This document shows, in pieces, positions 16,093 through 25,684 of a stretch of DNA of 64,000 nt (the stretch's first letter is position 1; each line of letters opens with the position of its first letter). The translations under genes were made by a program, and so were the position numbers. This DNA is from an uncultured Bacilli bacterium (lineage in GTDB: Bacteria; Bacillota_I; Bacilli_A; RF39; UBA660), in assembly GCA_958413985.1 (NCBI GenBank), contig CATYVZ010000005.1, positions 1 to 64,000 on the forward strand, read 5' to 3'. Under the pieces are notes generated by a model. That model did no database searches. It was not told where the DNA came from and saw only the letters and a program-made list of their open reading frames with translations.

Positions 16093-17995
16093 ATTCAGTT
16101 GGCAAATTATCTTCTTCTTTATCGCCTACATCTTCTTGATCTTCTTCATCGCTTGGATCATCTTGAACAGGGGGTTCTTCGATATCACCAGGATCTTCAG
16201 GATCAGTCGTTTCATTTGCTAAAACAATTATCGTTCTAGTAGCTGTCACACGATTATTATCAGCATCGGTAACTGTGTAAACAACGGTATGTTCACCGAC
16301 AATTAGAATTGTAGTATCTAAAATACTAGCTTGTGGTATTAAGACCCCGTCTTCCTGATCAAATGCTGTAACTCCTGTCATAACATCATAACTTTCCCCT
16401 TGTAATATAGTAACTACCAAAGGATCGATCGTAATCGTTGGTAACGATAAATCGACGCTAGGTTCAGGAGGTTCTGGCTCCGGCTCTGGTTCAGGTTCTG
16501 GTTCGACATACACTGGATCATTTATATCACTAGCCTCTTTATCGTAACTACTTTCCAGTAAGTCACCAGCTATTACTCTATCGATTAAATTTTGAGCCTC
16601 AGTTATTGTATTTTCATAAGGTATCATGACGTATGGTTTACTATTTGGTGAAGAATAAACAGGTTCATAACCATCATAACCATCTAAACTATGACTCGTA
16701 ATATTCCAACTGGCCATATCATTCAACTGCATTTTTATTAATTTTTGAATATCATTATCAGTCATATTAGTTTGGAAAGAACCCTTTAAAGAATTTAATA
16801 TTTTACTATAACTAGTGATAATAGCTGGGCTAATTGCTTTTCTTATAATACCATCGATAACGGCTTGTTGATTCTCGCCACGGCCTCGATCACCACCAGC
16901 GCTAGCCGGTAAATTTTTTCTTTCTCTTGAAAAAGCTAAAGCTTGATGACCATTCATATGGTTATATCCTTTACTAAAATAGTAAGTTCCGCCAGACGCT
17001 AAAGAACTAGTAAAACTATATTTTGAATAAACATCAATACCACCCAAAGCATCGACAATCTTTTCTAAAGATGTAAAATTAACGCGGAAATAATAATTTA
17101 TATCAGTAGCTAGTAGATCCTCTAAAGTTCCTATCGAAGTCTCGATACCATAAATACCAGCATGAGTAAGTTTATCTTTATAACCAGTAGTACCTTTTAG
17201 CTGAACATAGTAATCTCTTGGAACTGAAACTAATAACACTTGTTTAGTTTTAGGATTGATCGTAGCCACCATATTGACATCACTTCTAGATACGGTTGCA
17301 ATACTACCATAAGAATCGATACCACTTATATAAACTGTAAACGTTTCATTAGTAACATCGGTTTCTTTGGTAATTTCTATTTCAGTTTTAATGTTTATAG
17401 TATGAACAATTCGAAATAACCCCTTATAATCTTTATGTTCTTCATAGATAATATCCATCGACGATTCTTCAATTAAGACAGAATCGATTTGTTCATTGGT
17501 TAAATCAGTAAGCATAGTAACTGTATCGTCATATTGTTTATTTTCAATATTAACTTCTTCATTTAATTTATTTAAAGCTCGGTCAATATTGGATAGTTCA
17601 TTTGACGTATAACCAATATCGGATAGATCAGTTAAAGTTTGAAAACTACTGTCATTTAATACTAAGACTAAGTAATTTTCCTCTTTATACTTATTATCAC
17701 CAAAGCCTTTAAAAAAACCTAATGTAACATTTAAATAATAAAAGATAATAGCCATCACAACTATCAATAAACCACTTATAACGTAACCAGTAATTTTTCT
17801 TTTTTTATTTTTACCTCTTTTAGTTTTAAAAATCAACAAAAAGAACAAAGTTATAATCCATAAAACCAACAAGGCTATAATTAAAATTATATATTTAAAA
17901 GGTATGATATTGGCATAAATCAAAAAACTGACAAAAAATACCATCAACAAAATTACAAAAGCAAAAAAGATTTTATTAAAATTAATTTTTTTCAT
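16091..17995 (-). CDS. LytR-CpsA-Psr (LCP) family wall-polymer ligase with Ig-like tail
   Basis: 634 residues. Three transmembrane helices lie in the first ~95 residues; an extracytoplasmic accessory domain follows, then the LCP domain (~220-440) with SRSDVNMVATI, SVPRDYYV, DALGGIDVYS and the Arg-rich SRERKNL. LCP enzymes transfer wall polymers from undecaprenyl phosphate to peptidoglycan. After the domain come a proline/glutamate stretch (PEPEPEPEPEPPEP) and an Ig-like DUF5011/cadherin-type domain (~525-600), then an acidic tail. The wall-spanning repeat and Ig tail are unusual additions to a simple LCP protein. Confidence 0.88.
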   Translation of the reverse strand: MKKINFNKIFFAFVILLMVFFVSFLIYANIIPFKYIILIIALLVLWIITLFFLLIFKTKRGKNKKRKITGYVISGLLIVVMAIIFYYLNVTLGFFKGFGDNKYKEENYLVLVLNDSSFQTLTDLSDIGYTSNELSNIDRALNKLNEEVNIENKQYDDTVTMLTDLTNEQIDSVLIEESSMDIIYEEHKDYKGLFRIVHTINIKTEIEITKETDVTNETFTVYISGIDSYGSIATVSRSDVNMVATINPKTKQVLLVSVPRDYYVQLKGTTGYKDKLTHAGIYGIETSIGTLEDLLATDINYYFRVNFTSLEKIVDALGGIDVYSKYSFTSSLASGGTYYFSKGYNHMNGHQALAFSRERKNLPASAGGDRGRGENQQAVIDGIIRKAISPAIITSYSKILNSLKGSFQTNMTDNDIQKLIKMQLNDMASWNITSHSLDGYDGYEPVYSSPNSKPYVMIPYENTITEAQNLIDRVIAGDLLESSYDKEASDINDPVYVEPEPEPEPEPEPPEPSVDLSLPTITIDPLVVTILQGESYDVMTGVTAFDQEDGVLIPQASILDTTILIVGEHTVVYTVTDADNNRVTATRTIIVLANETTDPEDPGDIEEPPVQDDPSDEEDQEDVGDKEEDNLPTE

Positions 17996-18076
17996 AATTT
18001 CACCACTTCATAATTATATCACATTTTAAACTCTTTTTTGTGATATATTTGAATTTTGACAGTATATGGACAAAAA

Positions 18077-19018
18077 TTAATTTTTTATATACTTATCGCA
18101 ACGATTACCCCAACTATCGATCAACTTATTATCTTTATATATTCTTAAAATTTCACAGTTGTTACTGCAACCTTTGCATTCGATTGCTTTGGTTAAAAAT
18201 TGTGTGTTTCTAATATTTAAATCATATGTCTTATCACATTGGTTTTTCTTAGCTAAAATAGCTATTCCTAACGCTCCCATTAAATGACTATTAAAATCAA
18301 CGATAACCTCCATACCTAAAACTTCTTTAAAATATTTTAATACTCCGACATTTTTTGAAACGCCACCTTGAAAAATAATTGGTGACTTTATTTTTTTACC
18401 CTTGCCAACGTTGTTTAAATAATTTAAAACTATACTCTTACAAAGACCAGCTACGATATCTTCTTTTTTATAACCAACTTGTGCCTTATGGATTAGATCA
18501 GATTCAGCAAATACAGTACAGCGGGCCGCTATTTTAACGGGATTGGTACTTTTTAAAGCTAAAGGTCCAAAATCTTCGATCGGAATGTTTAATCTTTTCG
18601 CTTGACTAGATAAAAACGAACCTGTTCCAGCTGCACATAAAGTATTCATCGCATAATCGGTAATAATCCCATCGTTAAGCAATATAATTTTAGAATCTTG
18701 ACCACCGATTTCTAAAATCGTTTTAGCATCGGGATAAAGCGATAAAGTACCAACCGCATGGGCCATGATCTCATTTTTAACAACATTGGCATTTAATAAT
18801 AATCCAACTAATTTTCTTGCACTTCCAGTTGTACCAATACCCTTGACAACATATTTTTGATCGAGATTTTTTTTCAAAGTTTCGATTAATTTCTTAGTGG
18901 CCAAAACGGGATCTCCTTCCGTCCAAATATATGCGGAAGTAATTATTTGATTATTATCGTCAATGATAACTCCTTTAGTCGATATACTGCCAATATCGAC
19001 ACCTAAATAACAATTCAT
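18077..19018 (-). CDS. Acyl-CoA dehydratase activase-type ATPase (BadF/BadG/BcrA/HgdC family)
   Basis: 313 residues of the ASKHA fold: DIGSISTKGVI phosphate loop, GTTGSARKLV, EIGGQDSKII, and the two Cys that bridge one [4Fe-4S] cluster in HgdC homodimers (NTLCAAGTGSF and ARCTVFAESD). A carboxy-terminal Cys motif (CKGCSNNC ... RCDKY) may bind a second metal site. Family members use ATP to drive an electron into a partner dehydratase. It overlaps the upstream gene by 4 nt and forms a three-gene operon with two dehydratase-like proteins. The substrate is unknown. Confidence 0.85.
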   Translation of the reverse strand: MNCYLGVDIGSISTKGVIIDDNNQIITSAYIWTEGDPVLATKKLIETLKKNLDQKYVVKGIGTTGSARKLVGLLLNANVVKNEIMAHAVGTLSLYPDAKTILEIGGQDSKIILLNDGIITDYAMNTLCAAGTGSFLSSQAKRLNIPIEDFGPLALKSTNPVKIAARCTVFAESDLIHKAQVGYKKEDIVAGLCKSIVLNYLNNVGKGKKIKSPIIFQGGVSKNVGVLKYFKEVLGMEVIVDFNSHLMGALGIAILAKKNQCDKTYDLNIRNTQFLTKAIECKGCSNNCEILRIYKDNKLIDSWGNRCDKYIKN

Positions 19019-20082
19019 TTTTTTCTCCTCATTTCTATCATATCGTGAAATGCTTCGATTCTGGTTTTAAAACCAACTTCGCTAGTATTAGCATCAAAAC
19101 TAAAATGAATTAGTGGTACGTTATAATCGTTTGCAATCTTATCGATAATCGGCATTATACCAATTTCTGGCGTACAGAAACTAGATTTAATATGAATAAT
19201 GCCATCGTATTTTTTTAAACACAAATATTTAGTCCAATAAATATTACTAGATGCATCAGCGCTCATTTTATAACGTGCATAATCTTTAGTTTTGCGTAAA
19301 GCTAATTTACGAATTCTTCGACTGTTAAACAATAAATAATCGACATTGGTAAATCTTTTAATCTCGATATTGTAACTAGCTAACTCTTTTTCTAAATAAT
19401 AGTTACTAAAAGGCTCCATTAATGTATATAGTTCACCAATAATTCCAACTTTAAGACAATTTTTTGGCTTATCGATCGCTAACGATTTAAATCGACGGAA
19501 ATATTTTCGATATAATAAATATAGTTCAACTGGATTTTTTACATTGCTAAATTTATTTAACATTTCCTTTTGCAGATTAACAAAACTGTTCTTTTCCACC
19601 TCAAACCCCACGTTTTTTCTAATATAATCGTCGATTTTATCCATATATTTAATCATTTTAATCGTTATAAATAAATAATATAGTCCTTTAAAAAGATTTA
19701 GTTTTTTATCGATTCGTTTAAGTGATCTATATATTTTTTTAAAATCAACCTTCCCTGCCCTTACTAAATTTATTAATACAAATTTATAACCTAAATCTTT
19801 TAATATTTTCTCTTGTAACTCACTATAATAACCATAACGACAACCTCCGCCCAACTGCACTAAAATTAAAGCTTTATCTTCTAAAGCTTCGATCATTGTT
19901 CCTAATGTATACTTAAACGGCGTACAGACAAATTCTGGACTGTATTTATTACCTAGTTCGATCGTTTTATTGGTTATAAAAGGAGCTACCATAATTTCGG
20001 CATTTAAAATATTGGTAAATAGATATTTAGCGGGAACATAATAATTACCAATATGCGGAAATGAAATTTTAATTTTGGTCAA
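19015..20082 (-). CDS. 2-hydroxyacyl-CoA dehydratase-like/DUF2229-related protein
   Basis: 355 residues. Begins KISFPHIGNYYVPAKYLF, with conserved Cys at EFVCTPFKYTLGT, GGGCRYGYY and SFCTPEIG, spaced like the Fe-S ligands of HgdB/DUF2229 proteins. The start is TTG at 20082, which overlaps the upstream gene by 14 nt; no ATG exists before residue 31, and the ribosome site is poor, so translation is likely coupled. Probably the electron acceptor of the neighbouring activase. Which reaction it performs, if any, is not known for this group. Confidence 0.7.
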   Translation of the reverse strand: MTKIKISFPHIGNYYVPAKYLFTNILNAEIMVAPFITNKTIELGNKYSPEFVCTPFKYTLGTMIEALEDKALILVQLGGGCRYGYYSELQEKILKDLGYKFVLINLVRAGKVDFKKIYRSLKRIDKKLNLFKGLYYLFITIKMIKYMDKIDDYIRKNVGFEVEKNSFVNLQKEMLNKFSNVKNPVELYLLYRKYFRRFKSLAIDKPKNCLKVGIIGELYTLMEPFSNYYLEKELASYNIEIKRFTNVDYLLFNSRRIRKLALRKTKDYARYKMSADASSNIYWTKYLCLKKYDGIIHIKSSFCTPEIGIMPIIDKIANDYNVPLIHFSFDANTSEVGFKTRIEAFHDMIEMRRKK

Positions 20083-20950
20083 TTATATCGATAAAACTTT
20101 CAATTCTGGTTTCAATTCCCGCTATTGCATCCAAATCATCGATTATTAAATTTAGATATGGTTTGTCGATTTTACGGATCACTAATTCATTTACTAAACT
20201 ATCTAAACCGCAAGGAAACGAACTTAAAAATAAAATACCATCGATCTTTTCTTGACATAAAACGATCGCACCGATATTTTCCTTGCTATATTTCCAATAT
20301 AAATCCTTTGAAAGATAAATTGATAAACCATTAGTGTTTTCTAATAAATCACTATAAATAATTTCACAATCAAATTTTTTTAAATTATCGATAATACTAC
20401 TGCCAAAATATCGATCATGAATATTATAAGAATGCGCAACTACCAGTATCTTTTTTTTAGTACTTTCTAATTTATTAGTATTTTCAATTATCTTTTTCTT
20501 TAAACCTTTTTTCTGTTTAATACAAGCATTTTTATAAGCTGATTTAATAACCTTTTTATTAAATCCTAATTCTTTTCCCATCTTAATAAAACCAGCTAAT
20601 TCCTTTTTATGTTTACGGTAATCTATTTCATAAGTCAGTATTTTTACATCGAAAATATTAGCTACTAAATCATAAAGGCAACTAAAATTAGCGCACATCT
20701 GATCCTCGACACCATAATTATCGATCTTTGGAATCAAAATGTAATCACATTTATCTTGTAATTTAGCTACATGTCCTAAAAATATTTTTAACGATAAACA
20801 CATTTCACTAGAAGCGTATAAGTTTCCTTGATCAATTATTTCTTTGTCAGTATCAAAAGTTATTATTTCAATATCTAATTGTTCAAAAAAATAGCGCCAT
20901 TTATCATATAGATAATAATAATATAGTGCTTTGGGTATTCCTATTTTCAT
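20069..20950 (-). CDS. DUF2229/acyl-CoA dehydratase activase-related protein
   Basis: 293 residues from ATG 20950 (AGGTGATC upstream). The DUF2229 amino terminus KIGIPKALYYYYLYDKWRYFF is clear; Cys residues in SSEMCLSLK, DQMCANFSC and SFPCGLDSL are candidate Fe-S ligands. In many Firmicutes this domain is fused to two ASKHA ATPase domains in one very large protein; here the parts are three separate genes. First gene of the operon, divergent from the FemABX gene. Confidence 0.75.
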   Translation of the reverse strand: MKIGIPKALYYYYLYDKWRYFFEQLDIEIITFDTDKEIIDQGNLYASSEMCLSLKIFLGHVAKLQDKCDYILIPKIDNYGVEDQMCANFSCLYDLVANIFDVKILTYEIDYRKHKKELAGFIKMGKELGFNKKVIKSAYKNACIKQKKGLKKKIIENTNKLESTKKKILVVAHSYNIHDRYFGSSIIDNLKKFDCEIIYSDLLENTNGLSIYLSKDLYWKYSKENIGAIVLCQEKIDGILFLSSFPCGLDSLVNELVIRKIDKPYLNLIIDDLDAIAGIETRIESFIDIIDQN

Positions 20951-20989
20951 CTGATCACCTAAATAAATATATGAAGATTTGCTAATCAT

Positions 20990-21018
20990 ATGACATTTTC
21001 AAGATATTATGATATAAT
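20990..21018 (+). promoter_or_regulatory. Promoter of the FemABX gene
   Basis: ATGACA (20990-20995), 17 nt, TATAAT (21013-21018), with TGA before the -10 box (extended -10). It lies 18 nt upstream of the start codon, after which AAAGGTGAT provides the ribosome site. Confidence 0.75.
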
Positions 21019-21036
21019 TTATAAAGGTGATTTTAT

Positions 21037-22299
21037 ATGCAATTTAGGGAATTAAGCGAACAAGAATTCATTGATTTTACCAATAATTTCCCATTAAAAT
21101 CTATATATCAAACAGTAGAATATGGTTTAGTTATGCAAAAGCAAAATTATCAAACATTTCTTTTAGGACTATTGAATAATAATATTATCGTTGCTGCAAC
21201 TCTCATTTTAGTAAAAAAAGAAGAAGGATTTAAATATGCTTACGCTCCAAGAGGTTTTTTGTTAAATTATGAAGACTTTTACCTACTTAGAGATTTTACT
21301 GTTCAAATCAAAAACTTTTTAGGAAAAATGAATATTATTGGACTTAAAATAAATCCTTTAATCACTAGAAACATCTATAATTTCGAACAACAAACTAGAT
21401 ATAGTAATCCTAAATATCAGCTGGTCTATGAATCTTTAAGACAAAATGAATACTACCATTTAGGTTACAATAATTTTTTTGAAGCATTAAAGCCACGATT
21501 TGAGGCAATTATCGATTTAAATAAACCTCTTTATCAGCTGTTTCAAAACATTAAAAAAAATTATCGAACTAAAATAAGAAGCGCTATTAAAAATGGTATT
21601 CAAACATATCAAGGTAACATTAATGACTTAGCTTATCTTTACGATTTTACGAAAGATAGATATAAAAGAAATTTAGACTATTTTAAAGATTGTTTTAATT
21701 ATTTTAGTAATCGTAAGATGATTGAACTTTACTATACCAAATTAGATACTAAAGTTTATTTGCAAGCAATTCAAAAAAGATTAACTACCTATGAAGAAAA
21801 AAGTAATCAACTAAATAATTTGATTATGTCTAAACAAAGTAATAAAAATCAAAAATTGATCAATAAAAAAATAAATATCGATCGATACCTTAATCAATAT
21901 AAAAACGAATTAATTAATGCAACTAATTTATTACGAAATTATCCTGAAGGAATTGTAACTTCTTGTATTTTGTTGATAAAACAAGATAAGGAAATAACAA
22001 TTTTAATCGATGGTTACGATAAGAAATTTAAGAAGTTAAATTCTAAACATTTATTAATTTGGCAGATAATTCAAATATATCAAAAACAAGGTTATACGAA
22101 ATTTAATTTAGGAGGAATATCTAATATGGCAATCGATGCTAATAGATATTCAGGCTTAGATGAATTTAAGTTAAATTTTGGAGCTCAAATGATCGAATAT
22201 GCTGGTGATTTTGAATTAGTTACTCATAAACGTAATTATAATTTATATCGCAACTATGTCCCTATTAAAAATTTGATTAAAAGTAAATTGATTAAATAA
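21037..22299 (+). CDS. FemABX family aminoacyltransferase (peptidoglycan bridge formation)
   Basis: 420 residues, the usual length of FemA/FemB/MurM enzymes, which add amino acids from aminoacyl-tRNA to the lipid-linked peptidoglycan precursor. Two GNAT-like halves are separated by a coiled coil (~235-295, lysine/leucine rich). Recognisable blocks are YQTVEYGLVMQKQNY, YAPRGFLLNY, KKNYRTKIRSAIKNG and FNLGGISN near the end. It has its own promoter and terminator. Which amino acid is added cannot be told. Confidence 0.88.
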   Translation: MQFRELSEQEFIDFTNNFPLKSIYQTVEYGLVMQKQNYQTFLLGLLNNNIIVAATLILVKKEEGFKYAYAPRGFLLNYEDFYLLRDFTVQIKNFLGKMNIIGLKINPLITRNIYNFEQQTRYSNPKYQLVYESLRQNEYYHLGYNNFFEALKPRFEAIIDLNKPLYQLFQNIKKNYRTKIRSAIKNGIQTYQGNINDLAYLYDFTKDRYKRNLDYFKDCFNYFSNRKMIELYYTKLDTKVYLQAIQKRLTTYEEKSNQLNNLIMSKQSNKNQKLINKKINIDRYLNQYKNELINATNLLRNYPEGIVTSCILLIKQDKEITILIDGYDKKFKKLNSKHLLIWQIIQIYQKQGYTKFNLGGISNMAIDANRYSGLDEFKLNFGAQMIEYAGDFELVTHKRNYNLYRNYVPIKNLIKSKLIK

Positions 22300-22322
22300 A
22301 GATTTAAAAATTTCTATAATTT

Positions 22323-22352
22323 AAACCTCATTTACAAATAAAAATGAGGTTT
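22323..22352 (+). terminator. Terminator of the FemABX gene
   Basis: An 11-bp perfect stem AAACCTCATTT / AAATGAGGTTT, 8-nt loop, then TTTT on the plus strand. Confidence 0.9.
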
Positions 22353-22364
22353 TTTTATAAAATA

Positions 22365-22385
22365 AAAGGATGAGTTTCATCCTTT
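22365..22385 (-). terminator. Terminator of the surface-protein gene
   Basis: A 9-bp perfect stem AAAGGATGA / TCATCCTTT with a tight 3-nt loop; TTATTTTAT follows on the minus strand. The stem includes the end of the stop codon. Confidence 0.8.
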
Positions 22386-25300
22386 ATAAAATTTCATTAA
22401 AATCTGCTAATCCACGAGGTGTTACTTCTGTACCACCTTTTGAATATACAACTTCATCTAGAGTAAAACTTTTTTCATAGGTTGGTTGAATTACTGTAAA
22501 AACAGTTCTTACATATACCTTGTCGTCATTATCTTTAGTAGCTAAAATTGCATTGTAAACATCAGTCCATCTGCTACCTACTTTAGTACCACTCCAATAA
22601 ATTGGAGAGTTAGCACTTACAGTAAATGTTTCACCTTGATATTTTTCGGTTGTACTACTACCTAATGTAGAAGTCCAAAAATTACTAACTACGGTACCAT
22701 TAGACTTAGTATAGTTTTCTCCATCGGTACTATATTCAATTTCAATTTTAAATCCTTCTGTAAGTGAATAATTTGTAAATGTTAAATCGCGATTGAATTT
22801 AATTGCAAATGAATTAAAATTGTTAATTGTATTTGTTGTTTCATCGATTAAATTAGAACCAACTTTTGAGTCTACTAATTTAAGTCTATCAACTGTAAAA
22901 CTAACGGTTTTAGAATTACCATATAGATCAGTTGCAGTTACTTCATAATTGCCATCAGGTAAGTAACCAATGCCAAACCAAATTGAATACAAATTATTAC
23001 TATTTAATGTAGCAACTCTTTCATGGTTAAATTGATCGTTTAATTTAATTGTAACCGTAAATTCACTTAAATCAGTTGCATGAATTTGAGGATCGTTAAC
23101 AGAAACAACACCATCGACAATATTATCAACTTTTAAGTCTGGAGCTTGAGTATCGACAACATTAATACGACGCGCTAATTCCTCACGATTGCCAGCATTA
23201 TCAGTTACAGAATAAACAATAACAAATTGCCCTACTTTATCCAATTTAATTTCAGTTGGATTAGGGAATATTCTATTTCCATCTTGATCGTAATATAAAT
23301 AAGTGGTTTTTATTTGTTCAGTTAAATCGCCATCAACACGATCATAAGCTGTTGCTCCTTCATCGACATAAGTACTACCAATTTCTAAATTTAAAGTTTG
23401 CCAATTATTAATTGTAATTGTTGGTTCAGTGGTATCAACTACTTGATACTTAATATCGTTATAAGCAGAATTACCAGCCTTGTCAGTTGTTTTATAACGA
23501 CAAACAAATTGTCCTGGTTTAGTAACATCAACGTTAGTTAAATGATCGTTAAAATATTGATCTAAAACAACACTTCTAACGCCATATTCATCAAAACCAT
23601 ATTCAGTCATATCAGGACAAGTAAATGTCTTAGATTGATCTGCTTCGATTGTAACTGTCCAGTTTGTTGGTTTTAGTTGTGGAACTTTATTATCTAAAAT
23701 AAACTTATATTCTGTTTCATTACCATAAACATCGACTAAAACTAAACTATTTTCACCATAGATTCCACCATTTTGCGAAACACTAATATCATTTAAATCT
23801 CCCCAAGAATTAGGTGTTAAAGTTTTTTCAACGCCGTTGATAATTACCTTGCTTATCATGTGTTCATCAAATAATTTAAAACTTACTTTTGAAAAAATAT
23901 TTTCTTCAAATGTTCCAATAGATTCTTCTTTAACAGTAATAACTGGCATTGACGAATCGATAACTTCGAAAGATCTTGTACCTTTAGCGATATTACCAGC
24001 TTTATCACTTACTTGATATGTAATTTTATAAGTACCAAATAATGATGTATCAACACCGCTAACTGTTAACCAATTACCGCTACCTTTTGGTAAGAATTGA
24101 TAAGTCATAGTAACACGATTAGTTAAATCTTTATCAACCACATCATAAGCAGAATATCCTTTGTCAACATAAGGAGTATTTACTTCGATAAAGTAACGAT
24201 TAGGTTCAACGACAGTTAAAACAGGAGCTACTTTATCAATTCTTTTTACTTCGAAATTAATTGTGTTTTTATTTCCTACTAAGTCACTAATTTCAACAGA
24301 ATATTTACCATTTTCGCTATATACTTTAGTAAATGTTTTTGAGTCTACTTTAGTCCAACCTTCAATATCAGCGATATCTTCACTAGCAACTAAAGTTACT
24401 GTTACATCTTGGTTAGTTGAAGTAAGACCGTTATTATTAGACATAGTAATTTCAGCAGTTGGTTTAGTCATATCAACTGTAAAACTATATGTACCTTCAT
24501 TACCAGCTTTATCAGTAAAGTTTAAAGTAACTTCTTTAGTACGGAAATAGTAATTATAATATTCATTTTCTTTTCCTGAAACTTTACGCCATTCACTACT
24601 ATTGATTAAATCACCGAAGATTTCTTCAGAAGTTTTAATTACAACTTTTATACGGCCAGTACCTTTTTCTTCATAAGTTTGCGTTATTTCGATAACTTCT
24701 GGTTTTACTGTTTCAATAGTAAATGTTACAACTGTTTCATTAAATGAAGCATCAGTTACTACTAAAGTGTAATCTCCGTCTTCTTTAATTTCGTTACCCA
24801 TAACATAAACATCGCCATTTAAAGTAGCAGTAAAGCTTCCTTCATCTTCGATAGTTAAAGTAACTACTTTGTTTGTCAATTCGCCATTTGTAATACCACT
24901 AACACGAGGAGCAGTAGTATCGTTTAATTTAACTAAAACATTATCATATCTAGTTTTTAAATTTGCTTTGTTGTCATTATCGACTAAATTAGATAACTTT
25001 GTAGCTAAATCATTATCAATATTGTATTTTCTTGCTAAATCTAATTCTTCTTTATTAGTAGACGTATTTGTTTTATTCTCTAATTCTTTTAGTAATTGAT
25101 CAAAATCGATCGTATTTTGAACATTAGTAATTCTATCTACTAATTCTAAAGCATCTTCACCATTGACGTCAGCAATTAAATCTTTTGCATTATCAACATC
25201 ATCTTGTGATAAAGATTGTTCAGCTTTAATGACAGCTTCTAAAGCTAACTGATAATAATTAGTATTGTTATTTACAACTGGTATAGTATTATCATCTTCT

Positions 25301-25488
25301 TCATCATCATTTTGATTGTCGTCCTCTGGATCTTTTTGTTCGTCACCTTGATTACCACCTTGTTCTTGTGTTGGTGGATTATTGCCCTCTAACTTGTCAT
25401 CTTGGTCACTAGGATTGGCGAATGAATAAACCATCGTACCCAAGAGTAAAAAAACTACCACAGCGACAATAATTTTTTTCTTGTTCAT
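22384..25488 (-). CDS. Large secreted/membrane-anchored protein with Ig-like (DUF5011/HYR) repeats
   Basis: 1034 residues from ATG 25488 (GGAGGGG upstream). A basic start and hydrophobic helix (~5-25) form a signal or anchor; then a low-complexity acidic linker (~28-75, rich in Q, G, D, E, N), a helical segment (~80-195), and a long series of beta domains. Recurrent phrases such as VTDASFNETVVTF, TDKAGNEGTYSF, YQVSDKAGNIAKGTRSFEV and YSVTDNAGNREELARRINV mark at least six Ig-like units of the DUF5011 type. No LPXTG sorting signal is visible at the end. Probably a surface adhesin or wall-associated protein. Confidence 0.8.
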   Translation of the reverse strand: MNKKKIIVAVVVFLLLGTMVYSFANPSDQDDKLEGNNPPTQEQGGNQGDEQKDPEDDNQNDDEEDDNTIPVVNNNTNYYQLALEAVIKAEQSLSQDDVDNAKDLIADVNGEDALELVDRITNVQNTIDFDQLLKELENKTNTSTNKEELDLARKYNIDNDLATKLSNLVDNDNKANLKTRYDNVLVKLNDTTAPRVSGITNGELTNKVVTLTIEDEGSFTATLNGDVYVMGNEIKEDGDYTLVVTDASFNETVVTFTIETVKPEVIEITQTYEEKGTGRIKVVIKTSEEIFGDLINSSEWRKVSGKENEYYNYYFRTKEVTLNFTDKAGNEGTYSFTVDMTKPTAEITMSNNNGLTSTNQDVTVTLVASEDIADIEGWTKVDSKTFTKVYSENGKYSVEISDLVGNKNTINFEVKRIDKVAPVLTVVEPNRYFIEVNTPYVDKGYSAYDVVDKDLTNRVTMTYQFLPKGSGNWLTVSGVDTSLFGTYKITYQVSDKAGNIAKGTRSFEVIDSSMPVITVKEESIGTFEENIFSKVSFKLFDEHMISKVIINGVEKTLTPNSWGDLNDISVSQNGGIYGENSLVLVDVYGNETEYKFILDNKVPQLKPTNWTVTIEADQSKTFTCPDMTEYGFDEYGVRSVVLDQYFNDHLTNVDVTKPGQFVCRYKTTDKAGNSAYNDIKYQVVDTTEPTITINNWQTLNLEIGSTYVDEGATAYDRVDGDLTEQIKTTYLYYDQDGNRIFPNPTEIKLDKVGQFVIVYSVTDNAGNREELARRINVVDTQAPDLKVDNIVDGVVSVNDPQIHATDLSEFTVTIKLNDQFNHERVATLNSNNLYSIWFGIGYLPDGNYEVTATDLYGNSKTVSFTVDRLKLVDSKVGSNLIDETTNTINNFNSFAIKFNRDLTFTNYSLTEGFKIEIEYSTDGENYTKSNGTVVSNFWTSTLGSSTTEKYQGETFTVSANSPIYWSGTKVGSRWTDVYNAILATKDNDDKVYVRTVFTVIQPTYEKSFTLDEVVYSKGGTEVTPRGLADFNEIL

Positions 25489-25519
25489 ATATTTCCCCTC
25501 CAATAATATAAATATTCAA

Positions 25520-25540
25520 TTAGATGAGATAATCATCTAA
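25520..25540 (-). promoter_or_regulatory. Hairpin in the 5' leader of the surface-protein gene
   Basis: An 8-bp perfect inverted repeat TTAGATGA / TCATCTAA with a 5-nt centre, 31 nt upstream of the start codon. Upstream lies a plausible promoter (TTGATT, 16 nt, TATTAT). It could be an operator or an mRNA stem; its role is unknown. Confidence 0.35.
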
Positions 25541-25665
25541 ATGTAATTATATAATATCAAAAATATAAAAAAAATCAAGTATATTGTCTACAAATTGTCA
25601 AATTTAATGCCAAAATTTAACAATTTTTTAAAATTATACCAAATAATTTTAAAAATCAAAATAAA

Positions 25666-25684
25666 AGCGGTTTTATTTTCCGCT
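25666..25684 (-). terminator. Terminator of the signal peptidase/PH-domain unit
   Basis: A short G/C stem AGCGG / CCGCT with a 9-nt loop; TTTTATTTT follows on the minus strand. The stop codon of the PH-domain gene is in the loop. Confidence 0.7.

Noticed and set aside
16430..16510. CRISPR or tandem repeat array at the PEPEPE stretch
   Set aside because: It is a short coding repeat of Pro-Glu codons inside the LCP gene, without spacers.
24263..24550. Plus-strand frames inside the Ig-repeat surface protein gene
   Set aside because: Open only because of the opposite-strand codon pattern; no ribosome site and no family features.
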